From contig CANGFA010000011.1 of the NCBI GenBank assembly GCA_947453145.1, positions 1-64,000 on the forward strand: a stretch of 64,000 nucleotides of DNA. The letters are read 5' to 3'. This DNA comes from Bacteroidota bacterium (GTDB taxonomy: Bacteria > Bacteroidota > Bacteroidia > Chitinophagales > Chitinophagaceae). Shown here in pieces: positions 1 through 8,216 of this stretch; positions within the stretch are counted from its first letter, which is position 1; each line of letters starts with the position of its first letter. Under the pieces are notes generated by a model, which worked only from the letters and a program-made list of their open reading frames with translations, was not told where the DNA came from and did no database searches. Made by a program: the position numbers and the translations under genes.

Positions 1-42
1 ATCATTATCGAAAGTTTTAAGGAGCTAAATTCTTATAGCGAC

Positions 43-1578
43 TTAAAACTTTGCAGGAGTGCCAAATTTGGGAATACTATTTTTAATAAAAACTCTTAGG
101 CGCTCATTACTTGATGCTAAATCATCCTTACGCAAATACATCATGTGTCCACTGCGATATCCTTCCCAAAACATTCTGTCTTTAATTTTTCCAGCTGGGT
201 CCATTTGCCACATATTAAACTTGGCATTAAAATAATCACAAGCACCATCGTAATAGCCACTCTGTACTAATAAATGTAAGTAAGGATTTTGCATCATGGC
301 TTGACGCAAGTCATCCCCGGTATGGTTATTGTTATTATCCCAAGGGAATGTTGGACCAAAAATATAATAGTTTAAATCGGTTTTATAACCCAACATATCT
401 CTTAAATAAATATTAATTGCTGGTGTAAATGAATGCTCCCAACTGGTTAATTCTGCATTATAGTCGGGGCCTACACCGGCATCTTTTTTATCAATACCTA
501 TGTAACGAGAATCTAAACGACCCACTGTTTTGCCTTGATCACGTAATAGTTCTTTCCAGAAAAAATCAAATGGAATTTCTAAATTTTGTTGCGCAACTGC
601 TGTTTCACTTAAGCCAATGTATTTAGCTAATTTTTTGGTGATAGCTGATTTTTGTGCAGCATCAATATTCCAACCCTTTGCAATTGCTGGTAATAATTCA
701 TTTAACGTAAAGGTTTCTACTTCTGGCAAAAAAGCCGTTAGGTCTTTACTCTGTAAATCCGCTGGTAGTTTTTTGTGATACCATGCGGTTGCTGCCATAT
801 AAGGTACACGTAACGCTGCGCTTGCAGGTCCTTCACGCTTAATACCTAAGTCCGTTGGTGATACCAATATAACCCCGTTCAAATACATCCAGTGTCTGTT
901 TTGTAATTCTAAAGACAATCCAGAAACACGAGTTGTACCATAGCTTTCACCTATTAAGAATTTAGGAGAAGCCCATCTTTTATTTCTACCCACAAAAGTA
1001 TTAATCCAATCCGCTAAATATTTAACGTCGGCATTCACACCAAAGAATTTAGAAGTAGGAACGGACTTATCAACAATGCGAGAGAAGCCAGTATTTACAG
1101 GATCTACATATACAATATCGGCTACATCTAAAATGGAATTAGAATTATCTTCTACTCCATATGGTTGAACTGGATAACCCTCGTCGTCTATTTTTAATTT
1201 TTTAGGACTGGTATATCCAAGGTGCATCCATACACTCGCTGTTCCTGGACCACCATTAAATGAAATCACCAATGGGCGCTCGTCTTTATTCACTACATCC
1301 GTCCGCTCATAATATACATAAAACAAGCCTGCAATAGCTTTGCCGTCCTCATCCCAAACCGGGATGGTTCCTGACACAACTTTATAAGGTACTTTTTGAC
1401 CCTTAATGGTCACTTCGCCTTTTGCTTCGGTTTTTGCTTCTAAAGAAAGTTCTCTTTTAAAACTCGGATTTTTATCCTCTTGTTTTGTAACTGGTTTTGC
1501 ACCCTCTTCACTTGGTTTTTGTGCTTGGGCAAACAAACTAGTAACCATCAATAAGGCTACCCATAATTGTTTTTGCAT
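43..1578 (-). CDS. Secreted S10-family serine carboxypeptidase
   Basis: A 511-residue protein with an N-terminal signal peptide (residues 1-20, ending AQAQ), so it is probably exported to the periplasm or cell surface. The family removes C-terminal amino acids from peptides. Seen directly: the oxyanion-hole region FNGGPG (about 108-112), the nucleophile motif GESYG with Ser212, a candidate catalytic Asp444 in GYYDGACD, and a candidate His478 in SGHMMY. All three triad positions are present, so it looks active. It is the leftmost gene and is divergent from gmk across a 68-bp gap. ATG start is at 1578; a weak -7-like element (TAAATATA on the plus strand, 1614-1621) lies 35 bp upstream. Substrate is unknown. 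Confidence 0.88.
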   Translation of the reverse strand: MQKQLWVALLMVTSLFAQAQKPSEEGAKPVTKQEDKNPSFKRELSLEAKTEAKGEVTIKGQKVPYKVVSGTIPVWDEDGKAIAGLFYVYYERTDVVNKDERPLVISFNGGPGTASVWMHLGYTSPKKLKIDDEGYPVQPYGVEDNSNSILDVADIVYVDPVNTGFSRIVDKSVPTSKFFGVNADVKYLADWINTFVGRNKRWASPKFLIGESYGTTRVSGLSLELQNRHWMYLNGVILVSPTDLGIKREGPASAALRVPYMAATAWYHKKLPADLQSKDLTAFLPEVETFTLNELLPAIAKGWNIDAAQKSAITKKLAKYIGLSETAVAQQNLEIPFDFFWKELLRDQGKTVGRLDSRYIGIDKKDAGVGPDYNAELTSWEHSFTPAINIYLRDMLGYKTDLNYYIFGPTFPWDNNNNHTGDDLRQAMMQNPYLHLLVQSGYYDGACDYFNAKFNMWQMDPAGKIKDRMFWEGYRSGHMMYLRKDDLASSNERLRVFIKNSIPKFGTPAKF

Positions 1579-1635
1579 ACTGCTAAATTTTAAGTCGTAA
1601 ATGTTATGTTAGATAAATATACGGCATAATTTAAT

Positions 1636-1643
1636 TAAATTTG
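1636..1643 (+). promoter_or_regulatory. Bacteroidota -7 element before gmk
   Basis: TAAATTTG matches the TAnnTTTG consensus exactly and ends three bases before the gmk ATG at 1647. If it is a promoter, transcription would start at or next to the start codon. No clear -33 TTTG is visible. Confidence 0.45.
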
Positions 1644-1646
1644 AGC

Positions 1647-2234
1647 ATGTCAACCAGTTTGAAAAAAGTAATCATTTTAGCAGCACCGTCGGGGGCTGGA
1701 AAATCCACTATTACAAATTATTTATTGGAGCGTTTTTCGCGTTTGGCCTTTTCTATTTCAGCAACAACACGTGCGCCTAGGGGGGGAGAAAAAGATGGCG
1801 TTGCATATCATTTTTTAAGCCTTGCTAAATTTGAAGGCCATGTTTACCAAAATGATTTTTTAGAATATGAACAAGTGTATGAAGGCGTTTACTATGGTAC
1901 TTTAAAGTCAGAGCTAGAACGTATTTGGGCATTAGGAAAAGTGCCTGTATTGGATATTGATGTACAAGGTGCTATTCGTATTCAAAAACAATTGGGGGAT
2001 AAAAGTTTATCTATTTTTATCATGCCGCCTTCCATAGAAGCATTAAAACAACGTTTATTAAAAAGACAAACCGAGACAGAACAAAGTATACAAACGCGTA
2101 TTGATAAGGCAGAATATGAAATTAGTTTTAGCAATCAATTTAATGCCATTGTAAAAAACGATGTTTTAGAAACTGCTTGTACAGATACGGCCAACTTACT
2201 CATTGAGTTTTTAGGCCCTGATTTCACGAAATAA
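1647..2234 (+). CDS. gmk: Guanylate kinase
   Basis: Phosphorylates GMP to GDP with ATP in the cytoplasm; essential for the GTP and dGTP supply. The P-loop APSGAGKST is at residues 13-21, followed by the GMP-binding region with SATTRAPRGGE and GVAYHF, typical of the family. Length (195 residues) fits bacterial Gmk. The ORF track begins at a TTG at 1641, but the ATG at 1647 gives the conserved N-terminus MSTSLKKVII and is preferred. It is followed 28 bp later by an SDR gene in the same direction. Confidence 0.95.
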   Translation: MSTSLKKVIILAAPSGAGKSTITNYLLERFSRLAFSISATTRAPRGGEKDGVAYHFLSLAKFEGHVYQNDFLEYEQVYEGVYYGTLKSELERIWALGKVPVLDIDVQGAIRIQKQLGDKSLSIFIMPPSIEALKQRLLKRQTETEQSIQTRIDKAEYEISFSNQFNAIVKNDVLETACTDTANLLIEFLGPDFTK

Positions 2235-2262
2235 AGATTTTTATAAATTAAAACATACCACT

Positions 2263-3081
2263 ATGTCATTGCAAGGGAAAACAGTATTTATTACCGGAGG
2301 AAGCAGGGGCATAGGAAAAGCCATAGCTTTAAAATTAGCAGGCGCAGGTGCTAATATTGTGATTGCCGCAAAATCGGTGGAAGAAGATCCACGTTTAGGA
2401 GGCACAATTTATTCTGCAGCAGCCGAAGTTGAAGCATTGGGGGTGAAAGCATTAGCAGTGCAGGTTGACATTAGAGACGAAGTACAAATAGCAAACGCCA
2501 TTAAACAAGCGGTTGAAAAATTTGGGGGTATTGATATTGTAATTAATAATGCATCTGCCATTCAATTAACTGATACAGAAAATACACCAAGTAAGCGTTT
2601 TGATTTAATGCATAGTATAAATGTGCGTGGTACATTTTTAGTGGTACAGCATGCTTTGCCTTATTTAAAAAAATCGGCTCACGCACATATTCTTACTTTA
2701 TCGCCTCCTATTAATCTGGATCCAAAATGGATAGGACCTCATATCGCATACACCCTTACTAAATATGATATGAGCATGATGGCCATTGGCTGGGCACATG
2801 AATTAAAAGACGATGGCATTGCCTCCAACGCATTGTGGCCGCGCACTACCATTGATACTGCGGCAGTAAGAAATTTATTAGGCGGCGAAATGTTAGCCAA
2901 CATGAGCCGTACGCCTGCTATACTTGCTGACGCTGCATTTTACATTTTGTCAAAAGAAAAACTAGCTTATACTGGGGAAACTTTTATTGACGAAGAAGTG
3001 ATGGCCGCAGAAGGCATTACAGATTTATCTGCTTATTCCGTTGTTCCTGGGGCACAATTGTACACCGATTTATTTTTATAA
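2263..3081 (+). CDS. SDR-family oxidoreductase, HSDL2-like
   Basis: A 272-residue classical short-chain dehydrogenase/reductase, probably cytoplasmic and NAD(P)-dependent. The dinucleotide-binding motif TGGSRGIG is at 11-18, NNAS at 95-98, and the catalytic residues are Ser147 (in TLSPP) and Tyr163/Lys167 (YTLTK). The long insertion after beta-strand 2 (SVEEDPRLGGTIYSA) and the TLSPP motif are typical of the HSDL2-like group, whose substrates are poorly defined and may be lipid-derived. It lies between gmk and an M20D amidohydrolase with gaps of 28 bp each, so they may be co-transcribed. Exact substrate cannot be read from the sequence. Confidence 0.85.
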   Translation: MSLQGKTVFITGGSRGIGKAIALKLAGAGANIVIAAKSVEEDPRLGGTIYSAAAEVEALGVKALAVQVDIRDEVQIANAIKQAVEKFGGIDIVINNASAIQLTDTENTPSKRFDLMHSINVRGTFLVVQHALPYLKKSAHAHILTLSPPINLDPKWIGPHIAYTLTKYDMSMMAIGWAHELKDDGIASNALWPRTTIDTAAVRNLLGGEMLANMSRTPAILADAAFYILSKEKLAYTGETFIDEEVMAAEGITDLSAYSVVPGAQLYTDLFL

Positions 3082-3109
3082 AATCAATTTATCATCTTAA
3101 TTATTTTCA

Positions 3110-4573
3110 ATGAAACAATTTTTGATTTGTGGATTCGTATTGGTTGCGTTTACTAGCAATGCTCAAAAAAAAGTAAAATTAGACCCTAATACAGCAGCAG
3201 TAAATGCTACAAAAGAAGCTGCGATAAACTCTCTAACAGCAAATTACGAAGCTGCTAAAAATACTGCTTTACAAATATGGGATTTTGCGGAAGTGGGTTA
3301 TAAAGAAAATAAAAGTTCGGCTTTACATATTCAACATTTAAAAGAAGCGGGCTTCACGGTAGAAACAGGCGTAGCGGGTATTCCAACAGCTTTTGTTGCT
3401 ACTTATGGTTCGGGTTCACCAGCCATTGGAATATTAGCGGAGTATGATGCATTACCAGGGCTTGCACAAAATGCAGTACCTGAAAAATCAATCATAGATG
3501 GTAAAAATGCAGGTCATGCATGTGGTCATCACTTATTTGGAACAGCAAGTGTATCGGCGGGTATTGCGATTAAAGAATTAATTGCAAGTGGTAAATTAAA
3601 AGGCACCATAAAAGTGTATGGATGCCCCGCGGAAGAAGGTGGCAGTGGTAAAGTATTTTTAGTACGTGCCGGTGTGTTTAATGATTTAGATGCAGTTATT
3701 CACTGGCATCCAGATGATGTAAATGCGGTTAATACAACAGGTGCTTTAGCCAACAAATCAGCAAAATTTAAATTTTATGGAATTTCGGCACATGCAGCAG
3801 CAGCTCCTGATCAAGGACGTTCTGCTTTAGATGCGGTAGAAGCCATGGACAATATGGTAAACATGATGCGTGAACATATACCACAAGAAACAAGAATACA
3901 TTATGTTATTACCAATGGTGGTAAAGCGCCTAACGTGGTTCCCGATTTTGCAGAAGTGTATTATTATGTACGTCATCCGAAACGCAAAGACGTAGTTGAA
4001 ATTTTTGACAGAGTAGTTAAAGCTGCAGAAGGAGCGGCATTAGGTACGGGCACGACTATGAAGTATGACATTATTGGAGGTACACACGATTTATTAATTA
4101 ATAAAATCTTGGCCGAAGTCATGCAAACCAATTTAGAAAAAGTAGGTGGTATTACTTATACGGAAGCAGAAAAGGCGTTTGCTAAAAAAATACAACCTAC
4201 ATTTATTGGTACACCTGTAGATGTTGCAACAGCAGGTAAGATAAGACCATTAAGTTATGTAATTGAAGGAAACAATGGATCTACCGATGTGGGAGATGTA
4301 AGCTATACAAAACCAACTGTGGGTATAAGAGTAGCTACCTGGGTACCAGGCACGCCGGCACATAGTTGGCAAGCAGTGGCAAGTGGTGGAACTGAAATTG
4401 GAACAAAGGGAATGTTAGTTGCAAGTAAAACAATGGCATTAACAGCGATTGATTTAATGACAAATCCAACTTTAATACAAAAAGCAACAGACGAATTTAA
4501 AGCAAGTATTGGAGATTATAAATACAAAGCTTTATTAGGCGATATCAAACCTGCGTTGAACTACCGTGATTAG
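3110..4573 (+). CDS. Secreted M20D amidohydrolase (AbgB-like)
   Basis: A 487-residue metal-dependent amidohydrolase of the M20D group, which hydrolyses N-acyl or N-aminobenzoyl amino acids. A signal peptide (1-18, ending SNAQ) suggests periplasmic location. Metal-binding residues are visible in AGHACGHH (Cys138, His140) and PAEEGG (Glu175/176), and the dimerisation-domain motif KFYGISAHAAAAPDQGRSA is present. The closest known group by feel is the aminobenzoyl-glutamate hydrolase subunit B family, but no AbgA or transporter partner is nearby. The substrate is therefore inferred only at family level. The gene ends at a bidirectional terminator shared with lysS. Confidence 0.85.
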   Translation: MKQFLICGFVLVAFTSNAQKKVKLDPNTAAVNATKEAAINSLTANYEAAKNTALQIWDFAEVGYKENKSSALHIQHLKEAGFTVETGVAGIPTAFVATYGSGSPAIGILAEYDALPGLAQNAVPEKSIIDGKNAGHACGHHLFGTASVSAGIAIKELIASGKLKGTIKVYGCPAEEGGSGKVFLVRAGVFNDLDAVIHWHPDDVNAVNTTGALANKSAKFKFYGISAHAAAAPDQGRSALDAVEAMDNMVNMMREHIPQETRIHYVITNGGKAPNVVPDFAEVYYYVRHPKRKDVVEIFDRVVKAAEGAALGTGTTMKYDIIGGTHDLLINKILAEVMQTNLEKVGGITYTEAEKAFAKKIQPTFIGTPVDVATAGKIRPLSYVIEGNNGSTDVGDVSYTKPTVGIRVATWVPGTPAHSWQAVASGGTEIGTKGMLVASKTMALTAIDLMTNPTLIQKATDEFKASIGDYKYKALLGDIKPALNYRD

Positions 4574-4594
4574 AACAATCTTATTTAGGTTACA

Positions 4595-4626
4595 AAAAAG
4601 GCCACTCCAACTAGAGTGGCCTTTTT
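4595..4626. terminator. Bidirectional rho-independent terminator
   Basis: A perfect 13-bp stem (AAAAAGGCCACTC / GAGTGGCCTTTTT) with a 6-base loop, flanked by A and T runs. It sits between the convergent M20D and lysS genes and can serve both. Confidence 0.9.
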
Positions 4627-4644
4627 ATTTATTTCATTTCCTAA

Positions 4645-6171
4645 TTAGTCTTTGCTAAAGGATTCGGGGCGCATTTGAGGGAAGAATAATACATCTTGAA
4701 TTGAAGGCTGATTTAACATCATCATACACAAGCGGTCAATACCAATACCTATTCCCGAGGTAGGCGGCATACCATATTCCAATGCTCTTAAAAAGTCATG
4801 ATCAATAAACATGGCTTCATCATCCCCTCTTTCCATTAATGCCAACTGATCCTCAAAACGTTTGCGTTGATCAATAGGATCATTTAATTCTGAATAGGCA
4901 TTCGCTAATTCCTTTCCATTCACCATTAATTCAAAACGCTCCACCAAACCTTCCTTGGTTCGGTGCTTTTTAGTTAAGGGGCTCATTTCTACAGGGTAAT
5001 CAATAATAAATGTTGGCTGCGTATAAGTATGCTCACTAGTTGCTCCAAAAATTTCATCAATTAACTTGCCTTTTCCAATCGTTGGTGCTACATCTATCTT
5101 TAGCGTCTTACATACTTCTCTTAATCCAGCTTCATCCATTCCTGAAATATCTATACCGGTATTTTCTTTTATCGCATCCATAATACTCACACGACGATAT
5201 GGTGCTTTAAAATCAATGGTCTTATCTCCAACATTTAAAATAGTTGTGCCATGTAATGTCAACGCAATTTTTTCAAACAACTGCTCCGTAATTTCCATCA
5301 TCCAGAAATAATCCTTGTAAGCAGTATACCATTCTAAAACGGTAAACTCTGGATTATGTGTACGATCCATTCCCTCGTTACGGAAATTGCGACTAAACTC
5401 ATATACCCATTCAAATCCTCCAACTATTAAACGCTTTAAGTACAATTCATTCGCAATACGCAAATAGAACGGCGTATCTAATGCATTATGATGTGTTATA
5501 AAGGGCCTTGCAGCAGCACCACCAGGAATGGCTTGTAATACCGGCGTATCTACTTCCAATGCACCACGTGTATTTAAGAATTCACGAATGGTATTCATTA
5601 ATATTGTACGCTTGGCAAAAGTTTCTTTTACGTCGGGATTGATAATTAAGTCCGCATAACGTTGACGGTATCTAAATTCTGGATCGGTTACCGCGTCAAA
5701 TGTATTTCCCTCCTCGTCTCTTTTTACAACCGGTAATGGCTTTAATGATTTTGCCAATAAAGTAACTGTGCTAGCATGTAAAGAGGTTTCACCCGTTTTA
5801 GTAATAAATACATAACCGGTTGCACCAATAATATCACCTAAGTCCATTCCATTCTTTGTTAGGACATCCCAATAAGTTTTATTCTCGTCTGGACAAATTT
5901 CATCTCTCTTAATATATAACTGAAATATGCCGTCATTGTCCTGAATCTTCACAAATAATACCTTGCCCTTATCATTTACACTCATAATTCGGCCTGCAAC
6001 ACATACATTAGTATAGTTATCCTTGGTTTCCTCGGAAAAGTTTTGTTTTATTTCGGCTGAATAATGAGAAACTGGATATAAGGGAGCTGGATAAGGATTA
6101 ATGCCAGCAGCTTCTAAATTTTGGAGCTTTTCTCTTCTAATAATCTCTTGTTCTGATAAATCTTGACTCAT
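4645..6171 (-). CDS. lysS: Lysyl-tRNA synthetase, class II
   Basis: Charges tRNA-Lys with lysine. The 508-residue protein has an N-terminal OB-fold anticodon-binding domain (about 60-150) and a class II catalytic core with motif 2 (FRNEGMDRTHNPEFT) and motif 3 (GIGIGIDRL) near the C-terminus. The ORF track starts 14 codons earlier at 6213. The ATG at 6171 gives the usual N-terminus MSQDLSEQEIIRR and is preferred, and the -7 element at 6191-6198 lies inside the longer ORF. It follows the pseudouridine synthase gene on the same strand with a 42-bp gap. Confidence 0.95.
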   Translation of the reverse strand: MSQDLSEQEIIRREKLQNLEAAGINPYPAPLYPVSHYSAEIKQNFSEETKDNYTNVCVAGRIMSVNDKGKVLFVKIQDNDGIFQLYIKRDEICPDENKTYWDVLTKNGMDLGDIIGATGYVFITKTGETSLHASTVTLLAKSLKPLPVVKRDEEGNTFDAVTDPEFRYRQRYADLIINPDVKETFAKRTILMNTIREFLNTRGALEVDTPVLQAIPGGAAARPFITHHNALDTPFYLRIANELYLKRLIVGGFEWVYEFSRNFRNEGMDRTHNPEFTVLEWYTAYKDYFWMMEITEQLFEKIALTLHGTTILNVGDKTIDFKAPYRRVSIMDAIKENTGIDISGMDEAGLREVCKTLKIDVAPTIGKGKLIDEIFGATSEHTYTQPTFIIDYPVEMSPLTKKHRTKEGLVERFELMVNGKELANAYSELNDPIDQRKRFEDQLALMERGDDEAMFIDHDFLRALEYGMPPTSGIGIGIDRLCMMMLNQPSIQDVLFFPQMRPESFSKD

Positions 6172-6190
6172 TGATATAGTATTAATAGCG

Positions 6191-6198
6191 CAAAAGTA
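6191..6198 (-). promoter_or_regulatory. -7 element for lysS
   Basis: Reads TACTTTTG on the minus strand, an exact TAnnTTTG match, 19 bp upstream of the chosen lysS ATG. It suggests lysS has its own promoter in the short gap after the pseudouridine synthase. Confidence 0.5.
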
Positions 6199-6213
6199 AA
6201 ACTTACCGAGCAA

Positions 6214-6795
6214 TTAGCGAAAGAACCCTGCTTTTACTTCTAGTTCGGTTAAAGAAAGTAAATCACCTGGTTGCATTTTATCTATCGTATACGAGCCCAT
6301 TTGCGCTCTTATTAATCTTAATACAGGGAATCCAACAGCCGCAAACATTTTACGCACCTGTCTATTTTTTCCTTCTGTAAGTTGAATGGATGCCCAGGTA
6401 GCAGGAATAGTTTTCCTAAAACGTATCGGTGGATTGCGATCTGGTACCAAAAGTGTATCGGGTAATAATTTAACCATAGCGGGTTTGGTTTTATATTGCT
6501 GACCGTCTATATTAATAGTAACCCCTTTTGATAAAGCATTCGCCGCTTCTTGTGAGATAGCTCCATCCACTTGTACCCAATACGTACGCGCGTGTTCAAA
6601 GCTTGGATGTAACAATTGATGATTTACAGTTGTATCGTTGGTTAATAACAATAATCCTTCACTATCATAGTCTAATCTTCCAACCGGATAAACATCTTTT
6701 TCTACAGATATTATATCTTTCAAACACTTTTTACCATCTGTAGATGTGAATTGCGAAAGCACCTGAAAGGGTTTATATAATAAGTAATATTGCAT
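6214..6795 (-). CDS. 23S rRNA pseudouridine synthase, RluE/RsuA type
   Basis: A 193-residue RsuA-family pseudouridine synthase. The catalytic motif is GRLDYDSEGLLLLTND with Asp42, and the C-terminal EGKNRQVRKMFAAVGFPVLRL block is typical. It lacks the N-terminal S4 domain, as E. coli RluE does, and RluE modifies a uridine in 23S rRNA. Assignment to RluE rather than another RsuA-family member rests on length and the missing S4 domain. A hairpin with a U-tract precedes its start on the same strand (see 6812-6890), so it may be subject to leader control. Confidence 0.85.
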   Translation of the reverse strand: MQYYLLYKPFQVLSQFTSTDGKKCLKDIISVEKDVYPVGRLDYDSEGLLLLTNDTTVNHQLLHPSFEHARTYWVQVDGAISQEAANALSKGVTINIDGQQYKTKPAMVKLLPDTLLVPDRNPPIRFRKTIPATWASIQLTEGKNRQVRKMFAAVGFPVLRLIRAQMGSYTIDKMQPGDLLSLTELEVKAGFFR

Positions 6796-6811
6796 GAATA
6801 AATAGGTCTAA

Positions 6812-6890
6812 AAAAACAAAGTCCCACTGATGTGGGACCTCGTATATAGATGGGTTAGTAAGTACGGGAATTGAATTCCCATCACAATAT
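6812..6890 (-). ncRNA. Candidate structured RNA or leader with terminator-like hairpin
   Basis: Read on the minus strand, three pairings are visible: GATGGG with CCCATC (6878-6883 with 6849-6854), GGGAATT with AATTCCC (6866-6880), and GTCCCAC with GTGGGAC (6821-6838). The first two are mutually exclusive. The last is followed by TTTGTTTTTTT, as in a rho-independent terminator. It could be a short sRNA or an attenuating leader for the pseudouridine synthase gene. I do not recognise an RNA family. Confidence 0.35.
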
Positions 6891-7196
6891 TAAATATACT
6901 TTATCCTAATTCAAAAAATTTTTTAAACAAATTTTTTGGGGTTATCCACAATAAGGCAATTAACAAGACGTTAAATTATTTTTATTTCATGATAATTTTA
7001 ATGATTTTATTAAAATAAATTTATCCTTTTATATTTTTTAAAAAGGCTGAAACTATTATAAACAAAGGGTTTCATTAAACAATAATTTTTATTGAACATG
7101 ATTTTATTAGCAGCATCATTACGAATACAAACATATTTTTGAGTACATTTTTAGGCAGAAAAACAGGAAAAAAAATTTTTTACAAAAAAGGCTCGT

Positions 7197-7204
7197 TACC
7201 TTTG
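7197..7204 (+). promoter_or_regulatory. -7 element for lpxD-like gene
   Basis: TACCTTTG, an exact TAnnTTTG match, 22 bp before the ATG at 7227. No clear -33 TTTG at the expected distance. Confidence 0.5.
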
Positions 7205-7226
7205 ATTTAGGCCAAAAAACACAAAT

Positions 7227-8180
7227 ATGCAGCTTATCGCACCCGTTTCTATTAAATGGTTATCCGAATTAATAGGAGCAGAAATTGTTGGAAATGATCA
7301 ATTAGAAATTACCGGCGTGAATGAAATTCATCAGGTTGAAAAAGGTGATGTAGTATTTGTTGATCATCCAAAATATTATGATACTTGTTTAAATAGTGCA
7401 GCTTCTTGCATTATTATAAATAATAAAGAGGTGACCATTCCAAATGCAAAAGCATTATTGTATTGTAATGATCCATTTGAAGCGTATTTAACAATCGTTA
7501 AGCATTTTAAGCCTTTAATTATTAGCGAAAATGCAATAAGTAGTGATTTAATTGTTGGCGAAGGCACTATTATTATGCCCAATGTTTTTATTGGCAATAA
7601 CGTGCGCATTGGTAAAAATTGTACCATTTATCCAGGCGTAACTATTTTAGCAGATACTATAATTGGGAATGAAGTAATTATTCAGGCGAATACGGTCATT
7701 GGTGGGGATGCATTTTATTATAATACCAAGAAAAATAGACCCGCTTGGTATCAAAAAATGTTAAGCTGCGGAAGGGTTGTGTTAGAGGATAAGGTAGAAA
7801 TTGGATGTGGATGTACTATTGATAGAGGCGTAAGTGGAGATACCAAAATAGGCATGGGTACCAAGATAGATAATATGGTACATATTGGACATGATACACA
7901 AACTGCCGAAAACTGCTTAATCGCTGCGCAAGTTGGTATTGCCGGAGGTGTAAAATTAGAGGCCGGAGTAACTCTTTGGGGACAAGTAGGGGTTGGTAAG
8001 ACCCTAACGATTGGAGAAAATGCAGTGGTGTTGGCACAAGCTGGGGTACCTAGCTCTTTAAAAGGAGGTAAAGTTTATATGGGATTTCCAGCCGAAGATG
8101 CAACTATTAAGCGTAGAGAATATGTATGGATAAAACGTATTCCCGAACTATGGAAAAAAGTAATGGAGGATAAAAAATAA
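7227..8180 (+). CDS. lpxD: LpxD-like UDP-3-O-acylglucosamine N-acyltransferase
   Basis: A 317-residue acyltransferase of lipid A biosynthesis; LpxD adds the second 3-hydroxyacyl chain from acyl-ACP to UDP-3-O-acylglucosamine in the cytoplasm. The N-terminal uridine-binding domain spans about 1-100, followed by a left-handed beta-helix of hexapeptide repeats (about 105-285). The block EIGCGCTIDRG is conserved, and His222 in DNMVHIGHD aligns with the catalytic histidine of E. coli LpxD. It stands alone rather than in the usual lpxD-lpxC/fabZ-lpxA cluster, so it could be a second LpxD paralogue, which Bacteroidota can have. The gene symbol is therefore given with some reserve. Confidence 0.8.
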   Translation: MQLIAPVSIKWLSELIGAEIVGNDQLEITGVNEIHQVEKGDVVFVDHPKYYDTCLNSAASCIIINNKEVTIPNAKALLYCNDPFEAYLTIVKHFKPLIISENAISSDLIVGEGTIIMPNVFIGNNVRIGKNCTIYPGVTILADTIIGNEVIIQANTVIGGDAFYYNTKKNRPAWYQKMLSCGRVVLEDKVEIGCGCTIDRGVSGDTKIGMGTKIDNMVHIGHDTQTAENCLIAAQVGIAGGVKLEAGVTLWGQVGVGKTLTIGENAVVLAQAGVPSSLKGGKVYMGFPAEDATIKRREYVWIKRIPELWKKVMEDKK

Positions 8181-8216
8181 AACCGATGTCGTTAAGCACA
8201 CAAAGGTTACAAGTTC

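Larger units (their letters stand above)
6796..7226. other. 431-bp AT-rich intergenic region
   Basis: Between the divergent pseudouridine synthase and lpxD genes. No ORF of note. It holds a cluster of inverted repeats next to the pseudouridine synthase start, one perfect DnaA-box sequence TTATCCACA (6942-6950), a long AT-rich middle section, and the lpxD -7 element near the right end. Confidence 0.7.

Noticed and set aside
6821-6890. tRNA-like element
   Set aside because: The GGGAATTGAATTCCC segment recalls a T-arm, but the loop is too short and no acceptor or anticodon arms can be built.
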